From Primula veris (Eukaryota > Streptophyta > Magnoliopsida > Ericales > Primulaceae), in the NCBI GenBank assembly GCA_963682055.1, contig OY821740.1:8495314-8559313 (forward strand): 64,000 nucleotides of DNA, given 5' to 3'. The stretch's first letter is position 1; each line of letters begins with the position of its first letter. Both the position numbers and the translations under genes were made by a program. The notes under the pieces were generated by a model. The model had not been told where the DNA came from, searched no databases, and saw only the letters and a list, made by a program, of their open reading frames with translations. Below are positions 12,039-20,999 of this stretch, piece after piece.

Positions 12039-12053
12039 CGGCTCTGATACCAA
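12039..12053 (-). other. Primer-binding site (initiator Met tRNA)
   Basis: The minus strand next to the 5' LTR reads TTGGTATCAGAGCC, complementary to the 3' end of plant initiator Met tRNA, the usual minus-strand primer for Copia elements. It fixes the element's orientation. Confidence 0.9.
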
Positions 12054-12054
12054 T

Positions 12055-13245
12055 TGTTGGCCCGTGTGCGGCTAAACCTTAGAGGGGGGGGTGAATAAGG
12101 TTTATGGCGATTTTCGCCTAATTAAAACTTAAGTGCAACTAACACCCCAACTTACGCAATTCTAAGCTTAAGCGTTAATAAACGTTAATAAATTCAAACG
12201 CAAGCAAGCAAGAATAAATATTTGCGGAAAATAAAAGTTTAAGGGAAGAAGATGACACCGTGATTTATAGAGGTTCGGCAAAACGCGCCTACGTCCTCTC
12301 CTCGGTACTACCGAGTATTTCACTAAAAATTCTTTTCCCGGATATTACAATCCTAATGAGCTAATCAACCGATTAAGCTCCCCCACACTTTATGAGTGTC
12401 CCGAATGAAAAGACCTAGAGCTTTTAAGCTTCACTTGCTTACAAAGCCTCTACCCGATCACTCGCTCACAAAAATGAGTTTATAAAATACTCGTTACAAT
12501 TTTATCGAAAATTGAAACAACACCCACAATCGATTGCTTCTAAAATAAGCTAATATGTGGTTTCGATGATGTTTGATCTTTGTTGGAGCTTGTATCTCTT
12601 TATCTTCAATTTCTCTCTTTTTGAAGTATTTCACCAAAATGGTGATTTTGAGTTTTTGTATATGAGAGAGGTTGAAGTATTGATTGTTATTGTGATTGGT
12701 GGTTTTGGGAGAGAGATTTTGGGTGGTTTATATAGACCAAGGTCTGTTTATCTGTTTTTGACCGTTGGCAGTGGTTGAGGGTTTTACCCAGCGTTTTAAG
12801 CTATTTTTCAGAAAAAGCTAAAAAGCTGTTTTCGAAATCTGTAGAAAACGATCGGTCGTTTTCTACAGTCGATCGATCGTTTTTCAGAAAACGATCGGTC
12901 GTTTCTGAGATTCGATCGATCGTTTAAAAGACGAGCTCACTGGAAGAAATTGGTACAAAAACGATCGGTCGTTTTTGTACAGACGATCGGTCGTTGTTCA
13001 GTATTCCCGGTTTTCTCGTTAAACTTCAAACGCCCGTAACTTCTTCGTTTTAGCTCCGATTCTGGTTTCGCTTGAACCTGTAGCTTCGTTTTTCTGTGCT
13101 CTATCTTTCTGGCATTCTGGAATTTACAAATTCTACTTTTTGGAAAAGACAAGCATTATATCATCGAAATAGAGAAATCGTAAAATCATTAAAAACATAA
13201 TCAAAGTTATAATCAAAATCAATTATTGAACCCCATGGTTCAACA
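12055..13245 (-). repeat. 5' LTR of gag-only Copia element
   Basis: A 1191-bp LTR almost identical to 8293-9482. The differences seen by eye include one extra G in the G-run near the left end, a few transitions, and a changed stretch near 12327. Hairpins homologous to those of the other LTR lie at 12839-12868, 12884-12908 and 12953-12980. Confidence 0.93.
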
Positions 13246-13460
13246 AATCTCTTGTACAATATTGGTGCTACATATTTTGCAGCAATCCGGTGTATTAAGC
13301 ATGTATGAAACACATTGAATTACAATTTTGTTTTGTACGAGAAAAACTAGCTGCAATATGCTTTGCTTCATCTCGAAACCAAATTGCTCATGCTTTACAA
13401 AGCCATTATCTACCGCCTATCAATATATGCGTCCCTCCGTTCCCGCTAGCTTGAGGGGGT
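13246..13460 (+). pseudogene. Older Copia remnant, RNase H C-terminus and polypurine tract
   Basis: NIGATYFAA is encoded at about 13258, and an open stretch at 13308-13425 reads KHIELQFCFVREKLAA, then SSRNQIAHALQ. This is the usual C-terminal end of Copia RNase H (KHIE.DFHFVR...). It is followed by a polypurine-type tract, AGCTTGAGGGGG, at about 13448-13459 and then TGTGGACC, a likely 3' LTR start. About 200 residues of reverse transcriptase and RNase H that should lie between YVDD (8254) and this segment are missing. Confidence 0.8.
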
Positions 13461-13904
13461 TGTGGACCAATCTTTACATGAAAAAAAGCATGTGCACCGG
13501 TTGAACTTGTTCATAGTTATGTTCATAGTCAATCATAGCAGCAGCTTAAGCCACCTTAAGCCACCTTGAATGAAGCTTAAGTCATCACAATCAGTTGAAT
13601 ACTTGTATATCTATCATCAAATGATGTGATATTTTGCCTATATAGTTATTATCGGAAACATGTGTTATGTATCAAAAAATACAGTCTCCCCTCATGTATC
13701 TGAAACTCAACTTAATTATATGCAGAGCATGATCTATGTTAAAAAAAAATAAAAAATTGGCTTGCCTTCATTATGCATGTATATGTGAAATTATATAACT
13801 TAGTATTTTTTGTTTTTGTATATGCATATTCATATATTATGATATTCATAACGTAGCGGGTTTGATACTATCTGGAGTTCAAATGTTATATATATGCTTA
13901 CTAT

Positions 13905-13906
13905 AA

Positions 13907-13946
<40 letters not shown>

Positions 13947-13952
13947 TTTTGG
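13905..13952. repeat. (TA)n followed by poly(T)
   Basis: A TA dinucleotide run of about 28 bp followed by about 22 T. It is a simple repeat, prone to length error. Confidence 0.85.
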
Positions 13953-13974
13953 TAAGTTCTTTTTCTTATTAGTT

Positions 13975-14150
13975 TTTTGGCTTAATCATTATGGTTTAGT
14001 GAATTGCACACCCTCATATGTAGATTATTTATCGCCATAACAATATGTTAAAAATCGCTCGATTTGTATACAAATGTCAGTCATGTGCACATCATCTGCG
14101 TGTTTTCATCATTCAACTTTAACAAAAAAATTATATGGAGATGTAATTTA
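13975..14150. repeat. Dispersed repeat module (second copy of 6745-6925)
   Basis: Blocks such as gttaaaaatcgctcgatt, 'gtgcacatcatctgcgtg' and ttcatcattcaac align in order with gttaaaaatcacttgatt, 'gtgcacgtcatgtgcgtt' and ttcatcgctcgg at 6815-6885. The class is unknown. Confidence 0.55.
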
Positions 14151-14327
14151 GAAATAACAAAAGGGTATTTTTATAATTTAGGGGGAATTTATGTTTAATA
14201 CGTTTCTACCATCTTATTGTTAAAAAACACAAAAATGTATTTCTAGTTTAAATTTTAGTACATAACAAATTTAAATGGACTAAATGCCCTCCCTTAAACC
14301 TCTCTCCCTCCTAAATCTCCCTTTTTT

Positions 14328-15055
14328 AAACTTATTATCTTCTGTTCTTAGATATTACAGAATTTGAGTTTATAAAAAAAAACACTTAAACATCAAGATA
14401 AAATAATATAAATTAGGAGAGAACAGTTGAGAGCATCAAACGAACACCGAATAATGTTTACGGAGCAACAAAGAGCATCAAGTATTAATTAATTTTTTTA
14501 AAACTTCTATCATCTTCTACCTTTCTTGTTAGATATTATAGAATTTAAGTTTATAAAATAAAAAACACTTAAACATCAAGATAAAATAATCTAAACTAGG
14601 AGAGAAAAGTTGAGAGCATTAAACGAACACCGGATATATTACGGGACAACATAGAGCATCAAGTAGTTTTTATTTTTTAAAACTTCTGTAATGTTCCATC
14701 TTTCTTTTTAGATATTACAGAATTTGAGTTTACAAAAAAAATTAAAAACACTTAAACATCAAGATAAAATAATATAAATTAGGAGAGAAAAGCTGAGAGC
14801 ATCAAATAAACACAGGATAATGTTTATGGAGCAACAAAAAATGTCAAAGTATTTTTTATTTTATTTTAAAACTTCTATCATCTTCTACCTTTTTTCTTAG
14901 ATATTATAGGATTTTGAGTTTATAAAAATAAATAAAAAATACTTAAACATCAAGATAAAATAATACTATAAATTAGGAGAGAAAGGTTGAGACTCTTGAG
15001 AGCATCCAACCAACATCAAATAATATTTACGGGGCAACAAAGAACATCAAGTATT
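14328..15055. repeat. Tandem repeat, four copies of ~173-188 bp
   Basis: Copies begin at about 14328, 14501, 14680 and 14868. Each carries cttagatattacagaatt-like, cacttaaacatcaagata and aggagagaaa blocks, then gagcatcaa, then 'gagcaacaaagagcatcaag'. They differ by substitutions and short indels, so the array is old. The monomer length is typical of plant satellites, but only four units are present. A degenerate fifth may follow to about 15135. Confidence 0.8.
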
Positions 15056-15235
15056 TAAAAAAAAGTTTAAAGAGCAAGAAAGATAAAAGTTAAACATTAT
15101 CATCAAATATAGTTGAGCAACAAAGAGTATAAATCGGTAAAATAGAATATCACCGGAATGAAAAATAAAATAGGTAATAGTTAAAGTAGTAAAGAAAAAA
15201 AAATATCATTAAAGAAAACACTAATATAAAATAAA

Positions 15236-15790
15236 TTTAACGACCCGATTCTCCGACCAGACCGACACCATCTGCTTCATACCATCAATACTGTCAGTTT
15301 TGGTCCAATTTTGTCCTTGTTTCTTGGGTCGCACGGTTTTAAAAAGAGTTGGTGATAATAAATGACACTTACTTCTAGCATATATAACATATGCGTACTC
15401 CCAAATTTAGGCGATGTGTGATAGGTTCTTCTTTTTACCGTGACATTTTACTACGAAAATCCAGATTGTTACACTCCTCTCTCGTTCAGCCACGCCGTCC
15501 TTCCGGATTCACACATTTGTTCTAGTCCCGATATCAGCTAGAAATCGGCTCTGATGTAACGACCCGGTCCTCCGATCAGTCTGTCACCATCTACTTCCTA
15601 TTATCAATACTGTCCGTTTTTGCCCAATTCCGTTATCGTTTATTGGATCACACGGTTTTGAAAGAAATTGGTGATAACAAATAGTATACTTGTAACATAT
15701 ATATCATATAGTTACTCACATATTTAGACGGCGTGTGGTATCTTCTTCTGTTTACCATAACATTTTACTAAGAAAATACGAATTGTTACC
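15236..15790 (-). mobile_element. TRIM element (miniature LTR retrotransposon), 555 bp, complete
   Basis: Two LTRs of 238 and 236 bp (15236-15473 and 15555-15790) begin TGTAAC (degraded to TTTAAC in the left copy) and end GTTACA (GTTACC in the right copy). They enclose only 81 bp. On the minus strand the 5' LTR is followed directly by TCAGAGCC, the core of an initiator-Met primer site, and a purine tract GAGAGAGGAG precedes the 3' LTR. A perfect 5-bp target duplication, ATAAA, flanks the unit at 15231-15235 and 15791-15795. It has no coding capacity. LTR divergence is visible, so it is older than the gag-only element. Confidence 0.9.
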
Positions 15791-15998
15791 ATAAAAACCT
15801 AAAAAATCTAAATAGAAAATAATGATGCCAAAGAAAATAAAAATACAAAATACCAAACAAAAAGAAAAGGGATATTAGTTATGTCACGCATCCTCCTTTT
15901 TTATTTGTTATGCTTGTATTTTGGAGGGATATGGATTGATTGATTGGATTTCAATCTTCAAGAGTTATGTGACGATAAATGAGAACCGAGAATAAGTG

Positions 15999-16381
15999 TT
16001 CAAATTTTATAAAGTTCGAATTGTCATATTTTCCGTTTTTTCATATGTATTTGTAAAAAAAAAAAATCGATCTTTTTTTTGTAAATCAATGTATTATTTT
16101 ATTTCTTAAGTGTTTATTCAAAAAAAATATGTAAAATTTGACATTTAATATTTTTTTATGTTTAATTATTTTTTTGACAATTTATAAGATATTAATATTT
16201 ATAAATAATTAAATACCCAAAAAAATATAAAATGTCAAAATTTACATATTTTTTTGAACAAACACTTCAGAAATAAAATAGTACGTTAATTTACAAAAAA
16301 GATCAGAAAAAAATTACGAATTCATATGAAAAAACCGAAAACTGATGAAAATTTAACCATTCAAACTTGATAAAATTTGAA
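15999..16381. mobile_element. Fold-back MITE, copy 1 (same family as 22508-22865)
   Basis: The sequence is a long imperfect inverted repeat. The left arm carries ttcaaattttataaagtt, gttttttcatatg, gtaaatcaatgtattatttt and aaatatgtaaaatttgacatt; the right arm carries the reverse complements ending aaaattt then gaatca. The centre near 16170-16200 has little unpaired DNA. It is non-coding and would give a stable RNA hairpin if transcribed. Confidence 0.75.
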
Positions 16382-16406
16382 TCATTAGATAAACCATAAA
16401 TAAACT

Positions 16407-16795
16407 AGGGCATTTGCAATAATGTTGTTATCTCTATTGTTAACTAAAATAGTTAGCTAACAATGCATTTTTTTATCTGCATTAGTTGTATTAAATTATG
16501 TGTTATCATGTTAAAAAAATTGTTAAAGTTAACAATATTTTTAATGTTTGTAACTGGTGACATGACAAACACAACCCACAATTAACATTATTATCTCCTA
16601 TAAATTCTCGCCGTAAGAATAGTGACCAATAAAATAAAAGAGAAATTGTTAATTAAAAATTGATAACATTGTTAACGTGAAACTAATGTGGTTATTAAAT
16701 TTAAGATGCATATGTGTCATTTAACATATTTTTAAAAGATGATGTGTCACTATTTAACATTAAAAAGTTAACAAAACTATTATGGATGCTCTAAA
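16407..16795. mobile_element. MITE, copy 2 (family shared with 271-627)
   Basis: It starts gggcatttgcaataatg then gttgttatctctattgtt, and ends gttaacaaaactattatgg then atgctct. The ends are imperfect inverted repeats and match the copy at 271-627. It is non-coding. Confidence 0.65.
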
Positions 16796-17200
16796 AAGTT
16801 AACTAGATGCAATGCACGAATAATTTGGGTGCTATGCACTAAATCTTAATAAAGATTTGAACCATTTTTTTTTATACCTAGGTTCTTACATGTGTAGTAA
16901 ACCAACATTTTATCTCGTTTTTCTATTTAATATCGAGCCGAAGTATGCAATTTAAGTGATTTTTAATAGATCGGTATAGTTATAATTAAATTTCATACGT
17001 GATATATCGACTAATCACAGAAAGATTGGTATACTAGCTATACCATAACTTAACCTAATTTTTTAGAAAGTTAGAACAAGAATTTATAAGGTGGAAAATT
17101 GGTGAATGTACATATACAGATCAATTAATACGACAACATATAAATAAATACAACAATAATAAATTGTTTTTTGTTTTTATTTTTGTTTTTGTTTTTTCTC
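16796..17200. other. Intergenic, nothing recognised
   Basis: AT-rich DNA with no supported feature. Confidence 0.4.
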
Positions 17201-17204
17201 CGTC

Positions 17205-17930
17205 ATTAGACAAGTTACACTGGCATGAATAGTTGTTGCAATCCAACTGACGTCCATAACTGGGACAGTCCGAATAAAAATCATCTGTTAAGATGACCTG
17301 AAATTAATATAAACATTTGAGTTTTACAAAAATTAAAACCGACACTTGTTACTACCATATGACTAGAAATGAAAGTCTAGTGGGGTTGTTGAGTGAGGAT
17401 TATAAAAGCAAGATCTTATGGTGATCATTTTAAACAATGTCAAAATTAGTACTTAATTATTTGTCATAATGCAATCTTTTATTTACCATAATCTATTTAA
17501 CAGTTGTCATTTCTAGTTGTGAAAATTTCCTTACTAGATTGAAAACACATACTCTCTAGACTGCTACAACTATTGCCCGACCTCATACACCTCACGATGG
17601 CAACCTCCCCCGAGTTTCAAGGACGGGCGAAGCCTAGTGAGCTACAACAACCCCCGTTGGCCACGACGAGCTTCTTATAAAGACCCCGCATTTTTTTTCT
17701 TACTTAATTAGGAAAAAATGTGTTAAAAAGCATTTGGTCATAAAATTTCCTATAGATAATTTTTAATACTACCAACTTTCTACAAGGCACTATTGTTTAA
17801 GTATTTAGCAATGCACTGTTGTTTTTATCAGAGAGGATAAAAGAAGCATGCATTCATGAACAGTCAAAGATAGAATTGCAAGTAAAAGCAAAACAGTTCT
17901 TGGGAAGTTGAGGTTCATCTCCCTAAGGAA
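17205..17930 (-). other. Possible two-exon small secreted Cys-containing peptide (weak)
   Basis: On the minus strand, an ATG at about 17919-17921 begins MNLNFPRTVLLLLAILSLTV, a good signal-peptide profile (basic N-terminus, Leu-rich core). It ends after 37 residues without a clear domain. About 600 bp downstream, after an acceptor-like aatttcag near 17308, an open stretch reads DDFYSDCPSYGRQLDCNNYS then CQCN, with four Cys (spacing 8, 4, 1). Together they could encode a defensin-like secreted peptide. No convincing donor site joins them, and the usual six to eight Cys are not seen. A GC-richer patch at about 17570-17690 in the putative intron is not explained. Confidence 0.2.
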
Positions 17931-18240
17931 GTGGGGGGTTCTGCTATTGTCACATAAGGCCATTGGTTCTATCATTTTTGGAAATAAAAGCCAAAATATT
18001 GCACTGTTGCAAGTTGAATTGGTGAAACAAACCATGCTGATGGATAGAGAAAAATAAAAGTGGCGTATATGACGGGGGGTACCTTAAATTGCAAGCAAAG
18101 TGGAAGGTTAAAAAAAAAAAAGATTGAGACAACAAAGAAGTGACACTTGACAGACGGCTAGTTGGGTAGGCAAGGGACAACAAGTATAAATTTCACACGA
18201 TTTACCCTTGCCAAAGCTTAGTACTACACGCATATATAAT
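17880..18240. repeat. Diverged duplicate block A (partner 20700-20975)
   Basis: It shares, in the same order, ccctaaggaagtgggg / ccctaaggaaaaggg, tttttggaaataaaagc / tttttagaaacaactgg, gggtaccttaaattgcaagc / gaggtaccttaacttacaag, gacagacggctagttgggt / gacagatagctagtcgag, and tgccaaagcttagtactaca / tgccaaagttgggtaccaca. The two blocks lie on either side of the MIR164 hairpin. Neither has a preserved reading frame. They may be duplicated regulatory DNA or remnants of a duplicated small gene. Confidence 0.6.
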
Positions 18241-18473
18241 ATATATATAATGATTAATACTATCGATGTTTCTAATATGTATTATGTCTCTTTATGCTAG
18301 AAAGTTCGATCTACTTGTTAATTAGTCTTTTAGTGTTAAGGAAACAAATTGACCATCTTAATGTTGGAACAATTTTTTTTCTCTTTGAAATTCTCTGCTG
18401 GGAAAGTTCCGTTATCGTTGGAGAATCATAAACTTTCAAACAAAATGATATCATAATAATGTCAATTGGTGTT

Positions 18474-18821
18474 AGGACCATGCATAATGGTGTGGCCGAT
18501 TTCGTTTTATTTGGCTTATTTTATTTGCTTATTTGTCTATAATTGTTGTTATACTATGTAGTATGTACCCATCGATGGTGGATCTAGCATTCGAGAATTG
18601 TGGAACATATAGATTAAGTTGTAGGACTTGAAAAATATAAGTAGAACAGGACCCTGCATAATGGTGTGGCCGATTTCGTTTTGTTTGGCTTATTTTATTT
18701 GCTTATTTGTCTATAATTGTTGTTATACTATGTAGTATGTACCCATCGATGGTGGATCTAGCATTCGAGAATTGTGAAACATATAGATTAAGTTGTAGGA
18801 CTTGAAAAATATAGATAGAAC
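18474..18821. repeat. Tandem duplication of 174 bp, two copies
   Basis: Copy 1 (18474-18647) and copy 2 (18648-18821) begin aggacc and end agaac and are nearly identical, differing at a handful of positions (aggaccatgc/aggaccctgc, ttttattt/ttttgttt, gtggaac/gtgaaac, taagtag/tagatag). It is a recent local duplication with no ORF. Confidence 0.9.
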
Positions 18822-18829
18822 AAACTTAA

Positions 18830-19690
18830 GTGGTGTGAACCGTGAAATTTGTTATATTTTTGCAACCATACAAATAACGTTTTAAACATGCGTATTAGAA
18901 TAATTATCTCATATCGACAAAAATATGATTTAGTCCGTGGTTTATAATAAATTACTCATCATTACTATTACGATTTGGTTTAAAGTTAAGTTATATTACA
19001 TTTAACCATGTGAATCCAATATATATAGTTTAAAAGGCAGGGGCGGGCATTTCGTACATTTCGTAATAAACAAATTGTCATGTTCCATGACATAAGCAAC
19101 GATGTTATTAAAATTTTAAAATAGGTTCCCATACAAATAGCTAGTACGTGTGTGCATAGTAAAATACAAAAATATAATACATTATAGTAACATGAATGCA
19201 TGTATATGTTTAGGAAATTTAAATATAATTTCCACAATATTGTCAAAATCAAACGTAAAACTACCATATACTTGGTAAATAGGGTTACATGCACATTGTA
19301 ATTAATTTCCAACTTGACAGAAATATTTTGAGACCAAAATATTGTTGTGATAACAATTTCATCCAACAAAACAATGACTAATGACAATGAGATTTGATCT
19401 AAGTTTAATTTGAGTACAAAAGAGTACTGTATTGGTATTTAGTGTTTAGTATAGACAAGACATTATGAGCTTTATTTTTCCTCACCGCCAAATTGAGAAA
19501 CACAATCATGTTATTTATGGTTCTTCACAACATCAAACTTAAAGAATGCTCACTTCAATACTCAATCGCTTTAACTCTTTCCTCTCTCAATATTTCAACT
19601 TAATTTCTTTACCTCTATAAATACATGCTAGTTAGCTCCTTCTACTTCATGAAAGTTGTCAAATAGTTTCCCAAAGATTAACGGATATGC
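18830..19690. other. Upstream region of MIR164, unannotated
   Basis: No coding signal is visible. By position it should include the MIR164 promoter; the CTCTCTC/CTCAATATTTC stretch and tctataaataca at about 19613-19624 (a plausible TATA element, TATAAATA) lie about 90 bp before the mature sequence. The transcription start is not determinable from sequence alone. Confidence 0.35.
19613..19622 (+). promoter_or_regulatory. Candidate TATA box for MIR164
   Basis: The sequence tctataaata at about 19613-19622 has a good plant TATA core and lies on the hairpin's strand about 95 bp before the mature miRNA. Assignment rests on position only. Confidence 0.4.
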
Positions 19691-19805
19691 AAATATATGG
19701 GTGAGTAGCTCTTGATGGAGAAGCAGGGCACGTGCAAGTTGTCGACTTTTCGGGTGATTTGCACGTGCTCCTCTTCCCCAACACGGGTTTCTTACTCTTG
19801 CTACG
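19690..19805 (+). ncRNA. MIR164: MIR164 microRNA precursor
   Basis: The 21-nt mature sequence at 19716-19736 begins TGGAGAAGCAGGGCAC and ends GTGCA, identical to plant miR164 as recalled. The passenger arm lies at about 19762-19782 (CACGTGCTCCTCTTCCCC). The arms pair with three mismatches and one G-U, and GCACGTGCAA / TTGCACGTGC forms a perfect 10-bp base below a loop of about 24 nt. A lower stem (GAGTA / TACTC) continues the hairpin. miR164 directs cleavage of NAC-domain transcripts of the CUC and NAC1/ORE1 group, which control organ boundaries, lateral roots and ageing. The gene lies between uL18 and HIG1, as MIR164C does in Arabidopsis. A minus-strand ORF of 83 codons over this hairpin is a shadow. 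Confidence 0.95.
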
Positions 19806-20700
19806 ACATGTCTAATTACTCTGGCATTTGACTGGTAATGGTACTTCTTTACGAATATAAATGAACTTGATGCTTTCATTTCTTCATTTTTCCAGATGAT
19901 ACCTTTCCATGTATTTTAGTAAATGTCAGGTGAATAATTACTAGCATTACTTGTGAATTGTGATCTGGAAAGATAGTTCACACTCAGTCTTTATAACTCG
20001 TCGCATTAAACCGGTTTCAAGAATTTATTTATGAAATTACTCTGATTGTGGTCTTAAATTACTGAACTATATATATATATATATATAGGGAAGTTATGGT
20101 AGTTGAATAATTAGTAATCTATCATCAGTGAGAGTGTGAGACACCATATCACTTTCAGTTATCCTGTTGATAATATGAATTGGTCCAAAACGTGTTGTTC
20201 CCTCTTTTTTTGGCCAGCTAGTTTTCTTTATCTTTTCTGATAATTAAACTTTGTTACAGGAAATCTGAACTTATAAGAGATTCAGAATTTCACCAGCTCC
20301 CGCTTGCAGTTATGCCTAATTACGTAGTGAAACATATTTTTGGAGTAAGAGAATAGACATCATGGAAATTAGTTTCTCGTATTGCAAATCTTTTACTACC
20401 TCTTTTTTTGTTAAAAATAAATTTCTGCTTACTATCACTGCAATTGTCCTTTTTTTTTTTTGCCATAACTAGAAGTTCTAAAAATTAAGCTCATAGTATT
20501 TTGTGGTTGAAAAAATTAAGTTTAATATGTAATCTAATGGATATCTAGGACAGGTTGTATACAGTATACATTAAAAAAAAAGAAAAAAAAGGTGATAATT
20601 TGCACGTGAACATAACTTCTGTATTTATTTCCTGAATCCGTGGGGGAGTTTGTACATTATACCGTAAAAAAGAAAAAAAGTTGTTTGTACTGTAGTTTTT
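19806..20700. other. Downstream of MIR164, nothing recognised
   Basis: AT-rich DNA with a short (TA)n at about 20071-20087. It probably holds the rest of the primary miR164 transcript. No other gene is visible. Confidence 0.4.
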
Positions 20701-20975
20701 AATTCTCAAACCCCCTAAGGAAAAGGGAGACTCTGCCATTACCACAAAAAGCTTGGAGGTTTAGTCATTTTTAGAAACAACTGGGCAGTTGGAATTTAAT
20801 TAGTGAAAAGAAGATATGCATATGACAGTGAGGTACCTTAACTTACAAGTAAAAGGGATGATAAGAGATTGAATTATCAGAGCTGTGACAGATAGCTAGT
20901 CGAGTGACTAATGGCAACCAGAATAAATTCTCCATTTCTATTTATCTCCCTCTGCCAAAGTTGGGTACCACACGC
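20700..20975. repeat. Diverged duplicate block B (partner 17880-18240)
   Basis: The matching blocks are given under the partner entry. A further weak match (acaaaacaatgactaatgac at about 19366 and acaaaacaatgattaacgac at about 21513) suggests that the original duplicated segment was longer and has decayed. Confidence 0.55.
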
Positions 20976-20999
20976 ATAATATTATTATATGCACAAAAT

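Larger units (their letters stand above)
8293..13245 (-). mobile_element. Gag-only Ty1/copia LTR retrotransposon (non-autonomous)
   Basis: The two LTRs of about 1190 bp (8293-9482 and 12055-13245) differ at only about ten positions by eye. They start TGTTG and end CAACA as read on either strand. The element lies on the minus strand. Its primer-binding site next to the 5' LTR reads TGGTATCAGAGC, complementary to the 3' end of initiator Met tRNA, and its polypurine tract AAAATGGGGGG abuts the 3' LTR. Between them is one intact 738-residue Gag ORF. Protease, integrase, reverse transcriptase and RNase H are absent. This architecture matches elements called TR-GAG, which must be moved by enzymes from an autonomous relative. 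The flanking pentamers (AGGCT left, AATCT right) do not match. Confidence 0.92.

Noticed and set aside
14328..15055. CRISPR-like array
   Set aside because: Units are long diverged tandem copies without spacers, in a plant nuclear context.
19628..19879. 83-codon minus-strand ORF
   Set aside because: It lies across the MIR164 hairpin; the frame is a by-product of the miRNA arms.
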